DNA of 58,491 bases from Thraustochytrium sp. TN22 (Eukaryota > Sar > Bigyra > Thraustochytrida > Thraustochytriidae). The stretch lies in NCBI GenBank assembly GCA_013306675.1, contig JABLUY010000168.1:1-58491 (forward strand), in the 5' to 3' direction. Below the pieces are notes generated by a model. That model searched no databases and was not told where the DNA came from. It saw nothing but the letters and a program-made list of their open reading frames with translations. Position numbers and translations under genes: made by a program. Of this stretch, positions 54,283-58,491 are shown one piece after another. How positions within the stretch are numbered: the first letter of the stretch is position 1; each line of letters starts with the position of its first letter.

Positions 54283-55950
54283 TTACGGGTCGGAAAACAG
54301 ATACATGGGGGGCAAGTCACGGTAGGGCTGTGGCACGGGAAAGACCTTGTGGAACTGCTCAAAGTCGAGCTGTGCGCCACCCTTGTCGTCCTCGAGGACG
54401 CAGGGCACAAAGTCAAAGTGCCACATGAGGTCGTCAAAGCAGTACGAGTGGCGAGCCTGAATGGTGTCGCTGGTGACGGCGTCGATGCCTTCGACGAGGC
54501 AGACGATCTCGACACGGTGGTCACGCAGATACTGCTTGATGGACTCCTCGTCAGCTGCGACTGGGTGCGCAACAGGTGGGGCGGAGGTGCCCGAGGAAGT
54601 GGGAGTGGAAGCCGACGCCGAGGCTGACGCGGAGCGGCCCTCATGCTCCTGGTTGCCGCCCGAAGAGACGGAGGTCTCGGGGCGCGGTCCGGCGCGCGGC
54701 TGCTGTTCGTCCGGGATGAGGTCGCGCGACCCGTTCTCGACGTCGCACTCGCGCTGACGGACGCCGGGGAAGATGAGCTCGCGCGCCGGGTTCGGCACGG
54801 AGCGGTCCGAGGGCTGGCGGCGCGGCGCGACGAGCGGCGAGAAGGCGTCGAGTGGGTGCACAACGACGTTAGGCAGCGCCATGAAGAGCATGCCGCCCAT
54901 CTCGTCATCGGGCTTGACGAGGCGCAAGACGTCGGATCGAAAGTAAGAGAGCGGCGAGTCGTCCGCACAGCGGTGGCGGCTGATGGCGTAGCAGCGCACG
55001 TGAGCCTCAACGAGCTGGTGCTTGCGCATCTCCGCGACCTGGAACATAAAGTACAGCTTGCCGTGAATGCGGCGCACGATGGCCGACTCGGAGAAGACGA
55101 TGGTGGAGGCGCGCGTCTGCGCGCGGGAGAGGCGCGCAAAGACCAGGCCAACGCAGACGGCGTCGCAGATGACGCCGAGAATGCTTTCGAGCGAGACGAG
55201 CGCGATGAGCGACCAGCATTGCTTGAAGAAGTCACGCTCGCCAGGGAAGGCGTAGCCGATGGTCATGATGGTCTCGAGCGAGAAGGCCCAGGCGCTCTTG
55301 AAATCGTCGAGCTGCAGGCCACACGCGGGTGATAACCACAGATACAGCAGCGCAAAGACCAGAATGGTCGCCAAATACAGTACGATGAAGACCGTGAAGA
55401 CCATGCGCAGGCTGGAGTCCACGAGCGTGTGCCAGAGATCCGAAAAGTAGAGCGCCGCGGACCGGTTGAGGCGATGGACGCGCATGCTGCCCGTCGACTG
55501 TCCAAAGTCGCTGTTGCGGTTCATGAGGCGCCACGGCGCGCTGGGCTGCTGCGCCGCGGACTCCCGCGACGAGTGCCAGCTCCGCGCCCATGCCAGCTGC
55601 CGGTACCCGTCGCTATCCGGATCCACCTGGTGAAAGAGCCTGGCCGCCTCCTCCTGCGCTACGTTGGGGAACGCGAACGAGGACGCCAGCAGGTCTGCGC
55701 TCGACCCGCTGCGCTCCAGCTCGCCCTTCCACCTCTGCTGCTGTCGCGTGCGCTGCCGCTCGTGCGAGCCCGCCGTGGGCGCGGCCGCGGCCGCCGCCGC
55801 CACGGCCGCCACGGACCCGTACATGTCCTCGCCGGCCGCCGCCGAGGCCAGCGACAACGTCGACGTCGCCGCCGCCGCCGACGACGACGACCTGGCCGCG
55901 GCGCCGCTGCGGCTCGCGCCGCTCGCGCCCAGCAGCGGGCTGCCCGACAT
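54283..55950 (-). CDS. Inward-rectifier potassium channel (Kir) with altered filter, 555 aa
   Basis: ATG 55950 (MSGSPLLGASGASRSG) is the first ATG. The N-terminal ~160 residues are Ala/Ser-rich, followed by a slide-helix-like segment (LYFSDLWHTLVDSSLRM). M1 is about residues 183-206 and M2 about 245-272; between them lies the pore helix and a filter reading TIGYA (T230-A234), where Kir channels have TIGYG or TIGFG. M2 carries Asp263 (VICDAV) at the position that gives strong inward rectification in Kir2.1. The cytoplasmic domain follows with family-typical stretches: FSESAIVRRIHGKLYFMFQV, MRKHQLVEAHVRCYAISRHR, IVCLVEGIDAVTSDTIQARH, SYCFDDLMWHFDFVPCVLED. A ~90-residue Ser/Thr-rich loop interrupts the cytoplasmic domain (~405-460). 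It probably sits in the plasma membrane as a tetramer. Confidence 0.88.
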   Translation of the reverse strand: MSGSPLLGASGASRSGAAARSSSSAAAATSTLSLASAAAGEDMYGSVAAVAAAAAAAPTAGSHERQRTRQQQRWKGELERSGSSADLLASSFAFPNVAQEEAARLFHQVDPDSDGYRQLAWARSWHSSRESAAQQPSAPWRLMNRNSDFGQSTGSMRVHRLNRSAALYFSDLWHTLVDSSLRMVFTVFIVLYLATILVFALLYLWLSPACGLQLDDFKSAWAFSLETIMTIGYAFPGERDFFKQCWSLIALVSLESILGVICDAVCVGLVFARLSRAQTRASTIVFSESAIVRRIHGKLYFMFQVAEMRKHQLVEAHVRCYAISRHRCADDSPLSYFRSDVLRLVKPDDEMGGMLFMALPNVVVHPLDAFSPLVAPRRQPSDRSVPNPARELIFPGVRQRECDVENGSRDLIPDEQQPRAGPRPETSVSSGGNQEHEGRSASASASASTPTSSGTSAPPVAHPVAADEESIKQYLRDHRVEIVCLVEGIDAVTSDTIQARHSYCFDDLMWHFDFVPCVLEDDKGGAQLDFEQFHKVFPVPQPYRDLPPMYLFSDP

Positions 55951-57005
55951 GCTGGCTGCTGCTCGCGCCGCGCGCGACCGTGCAGTGTCTGGGCGGCTCC
56001 GACTTGAAGTTGGAGGCGTTTCGTGTTTGGTCTCCTCCTTCTCCTTCCGAGTCACATCGACGACTTGGAGGTGCTGTGCGTCACTCGAACCACCGTGACC
56101 CCAACAATAAGATCATTGCGGGCAGCCAGGTGGGTCGTGGCACGGTCTGACGTATGACTTACTAATTTGGTCTTGCCTACCTGGTACGTAGATGAACTGT
56201 CACTCAAACAACCACTCACTGGCAGGCTGGGCCGGGCCAACGTGAAGGCGAGGACACGAGGACAAGGGCGAGGCGGGCCGAGACGACGCGTAGCTGTTAG
56301 ACTGTATGCTCGGCGGGCTCGGGCTCGCCCACGGCGGCCCTACCCCGCTCCACCTGCTCGGCAAGTACTAGCACGAGAGAGAGAAGATGGTTGAGCTAAT
56401 CTTGGTCTGCCAGCTGGCCTAGCCTGCGGCGCTGGTCAAGGAGTCGGACTCGGCAGCCAGTGACGACGTCGCCAGGATCAGGCGGTCATAGGCCCGGTCC
56501 CGTCTGTCCCTTGCCCTGCGGCCTCGGCCAGATCACGGTGCTGTAATAGCTGGTGAGCACCTAGCCGGTCATGTCGTGCACGTTGCCGTCCTTGCCGCCG
56601 TACTTGACCTTGAGTGCCGGGACTTGCTGGCTGACACCGCCCCGCAGCGCTTGGCGTGTCGCCAAAAGGGGAGGCGAAAACTTGAGATAGAGCTTGGCCT
56701 TGGACACGCTGGGTGCTGGAGTAGCTTGTAACAAGAGAGAACTTACGTTGCACGTGCCGGCCTTGGCTTGAAACTTGACTTGGGACTTGGTCTTGACGGC
56801 TTGTTTGTCTTGAAATGGCAATCGGCAGGCACTTGTTTGGGTTGCTCTTCGTGATGAGGGTAAAAAAATTAGGACGTGGTGGGTAAAGAAAAGACCCGGT
56901 GGGCAAAAAGAAGTGAGCCACCACGACAAAAAACCTCGGGGAAGTCGGCCAGGAGACCGAATTGCCGTTGTGTGGCCTTGGCGCGGCACGAGGCCGGCCG
57001 GGACG
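55951..57005. other. 1-kb region between Kir gene and satellite, no assignable gene
   Basis: On the minus strand around 56920-56570 two overlapping frames have moderately protein-like composition (for example LKVKYGGKDGNVHDMTG near 56620-56570), and a canonical GTAAGT donor-like site lies near 56748. I cannot link these to a known family or show a complete gene. The part 56690-56940 is the least GC-rich of the window's right end, with many CTTG motifs. It could be the remains of an inactive gene or element. Confidence 0.35.
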
Positions 57006-58491
57006 CTAGCGAGCACGAGGACTCGACGCGGCGCGAGGCCGGAGAGACGAGCGTGCGCTGGAGCACGATGACCTAGCTCGGCGCGTGGCCGGATAGTCTG
57101 AGGCGTGCGAGCACGGAGACCTTGCTCGGCGCGTGGCCGGATGGTCAGGCACGTGCATAGTGTGAGCGAGCACGAAGACGCAACGCGGCGCGGGGCCGGA
57201 GCGCCGAACGTGTGCTGAGCACGGAGGCCTTTGCGGTCATGCGCGTGCGAGCACGGAGACCTTTAGTGTGAGCGAGCACGAAGACGCAACGCGGCGCGGG
57301 GCCGGAGCGCCGAACGTGTGCTGAGCACGATGACCTAGCTCGGTGCGTGACCGGATAGTCTGAGGCGTGCGAGCACGGAGACCTTGCTCGGCGCGTGGCC
57401 GGATGGTCAGGCACGTGCATAATGTGAGCGATCACGAAGGCGCAACGCGGCGCGGGGCCGGAGCGCCGAACGTGTGCTGAAGCACGATGACCTAGCTCGA
57501 TGCGTGACCGGATAGTCTGAGGCGTGCGAGCACGGAGACCTTGCTCGGCGCTTGGCCGGATGGTCAGGCACGTACGAGCACGGAGACCTTTGCGGTCATG
57601 CGCGTGCGAGCACGGAGACCTTCAGTGTGAGCGAGCACGAAGACGCAACCCGGCGCGGGGCCGGAGCGCCAAACGTGTGCTGAGCACGATGACCTAGCTC
57701 GATGCGCGACCGGATAGTCTGACGGAGACCTTGCTCGGCGCGTGGGCGGATGGTCAGGCACGTGCATAATGTGAGCGATCACGAAGACGCAACGCGGCGC
57801 GGGGCCGGAGCGCCGAACGTGTGCTGAGCACGATGACCGTGCGAGCACGGAGACCTTGCTCGGCGCGTGGCCGGATGGTCAGGCACGTGCATAATGTGAG
57901 CGATCACGAAGACGCAACGCGGCGCGGGGCCGGAGCGCCGAACGTGTGCTGAAGCACGATGACCTAGCTCGGTGCGTGACCGGATAGTCTGAGGCGTGCG
58001 AGCACGGAGACCTTGCTCGGCGCGTGGCCGGATGGTCAGGCACGTGCATAATGTGAGCGATCACGAAGGCGCAACGCGGCGCGGGGCCGGAGCGCCGAAC
58101 GTGTGCTGAAGCACGATGACCTAGCTCGGTGCGTGACCGGATAGTCTGAGGCGTGCGAGCACGGAGACCTTGCTCGGCGCGTGGCCGGATGGTCAGGCAC
58201 GTGCATAATGTGAGCGATCACGAAGGCGCAACGCGGCGCGGGGCCGGAGCGCCGAACGTGTGCTGAAGCACGATGACCTAGCTCGGTGCGTGACCGGATA
58301 GTCTGAGGCGTGCGAGCACGGAGACCTTGCTCGGCGCGTGGCCGGATGGTCAGGCACGTGCATAATGTGAGCGATCACGAAGGCGCAACGCGGCGCGGGG
58401 CCGGAGCGCCGAACGTGTGCTGAAGCACGATGACCTAGCTCGGTGCGCGACCGGATAGTCTGAGGCGTGCGAGCACGGAGACCTTGCTCGG
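57006..58491. repeat. Satellite array with 157-bp higher-order unit
   Basis: From about 57006 to the window end the sequence is a tandem array. The last copies are near-identical with a period of exactly 157 bp (anchor GCGCCGAACGTGTGCTG at 57935, 58092, 58249, 58406). Each unit is three related monomers of about 51, 47 and 59 bp, all built as G(A/C)CACG..GAC..(C/G)..CGG(C/T)GCG.G(G/A)CCGGA...C..(A/C)CGTG(C/T). Left copies are more diverged and irregular (anchor at 57201, 57307, 57463, 57666, 57810). Each reading frame through it is an artefact. Location suggests subtelomeric, pericentromeric or other heterochromatic DNA. Confidence 0.9.

Noticed and set aside
57145-58378. Series of 61-96 codon minus-strand frames repeated every 157 bp
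   Set aside because: They follow the satellite period exactly and change with indels, so they are chance frames in repetitive DNA.
57006-58491. CRISPR-like array
   Set aside because: There are no unique spacers between short repeats; the whole unit is tandemly repeated and the host is eukaryotic.
1-58491. tRNA, rRNA and other structured RNA genes
   Set aside because: I looked by eye in the intergenic gaps for T-arm and A/B-box patterns and saw none that form a cloverleaf; a covariance-model scan would be decisive.
1-58491. Transposons, integrated viruses or horizontally acquired islands
   Set aside because: No reverse transcriptase, transposase, integrase or capsid motif was seen, and codon and GC patterns are similar across the genes.

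Overview
This is GC-rich nuclear DNA from a protist. The coding regions are mostly intronless reading frames of 1.3 to 9.3 kb. Eukaryotic marks are the fused purine enzyme FGAM synthase, the NEDD8 E1 subunit UBA3 with one GT-AG intron, a PRMT3-type methyltransferase, an inward-rectifier K+ channel, the RZZ kinetochore subunit ROD/KNTC1 and the centriolar protein CEP164. CEP164 and a TEX47-like protein point to a flagellated or centriole-bearing cell. A stramenopile (for example a thraustochytrid) is my best guess from the gene architectures and surface-protein style, but the sequence does not prove it.

Layout. 1-2100: the 5' end of a minus-strand gene cut by the window edge, a GC-rich duplicated stretch, and a decayed RCC1/BLIP-II-type repeat gene broken by several frameshifts and a stop. 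2110-13174: a coiled-coil protein, a TAZ-zinc-finger protein, CEP164 (minus) and an IQ/C2-like/PH-like protein. 13280-21391: a 2703-residue membrane-anchored surface protein on the minus strand (TM bundle, Cys-rich repeats, mucin-like stalk, hevein-like and ricin-like lectin modules). 21392-23636: a long gap without a convincing gene. 23637-38515: FGAM synthase, a HAT-repeat protein (minus), UBA3 (minus), PRMT3-like and a TEX47/BLUF-like protein (minus). 38909-54132: two giant plus-strand genes, a 3093-residue AP2-like/IQ/EF-hand protein and KNTC1. 54283-55950: a Kir channel whose selectivity filter reads GYA. 57006-58491: a satellite array whose 157-bp unit is itself made of three related ~50-bp monomers; it runs off the window.

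The genes do not form an operon or an obvious joint pathway. Most are arranged as divergent or convergent pairs. Convergent 3' ends meet in short gaps filled with purine-rich or CA simple repeats, and several divergent gaps carry A/T-rich boxes in otherwise GC-rich DNA. CAAG/CAAC-type tetranucleotide repeats recur in UTR-like sequence and inside the UBA3 intron.

The items most worth a second look are the GYA filter in the Kir channel, the unusual giant AP2-like/EF-hand protein, the composite surface protein, the loss of zinc ligands in PRMT3, the stop-free in-frame UBA3 intron, the decayed RCC1-like gene and the higher-order satellite. Family names rest on remembered family patterns; no database search was run.
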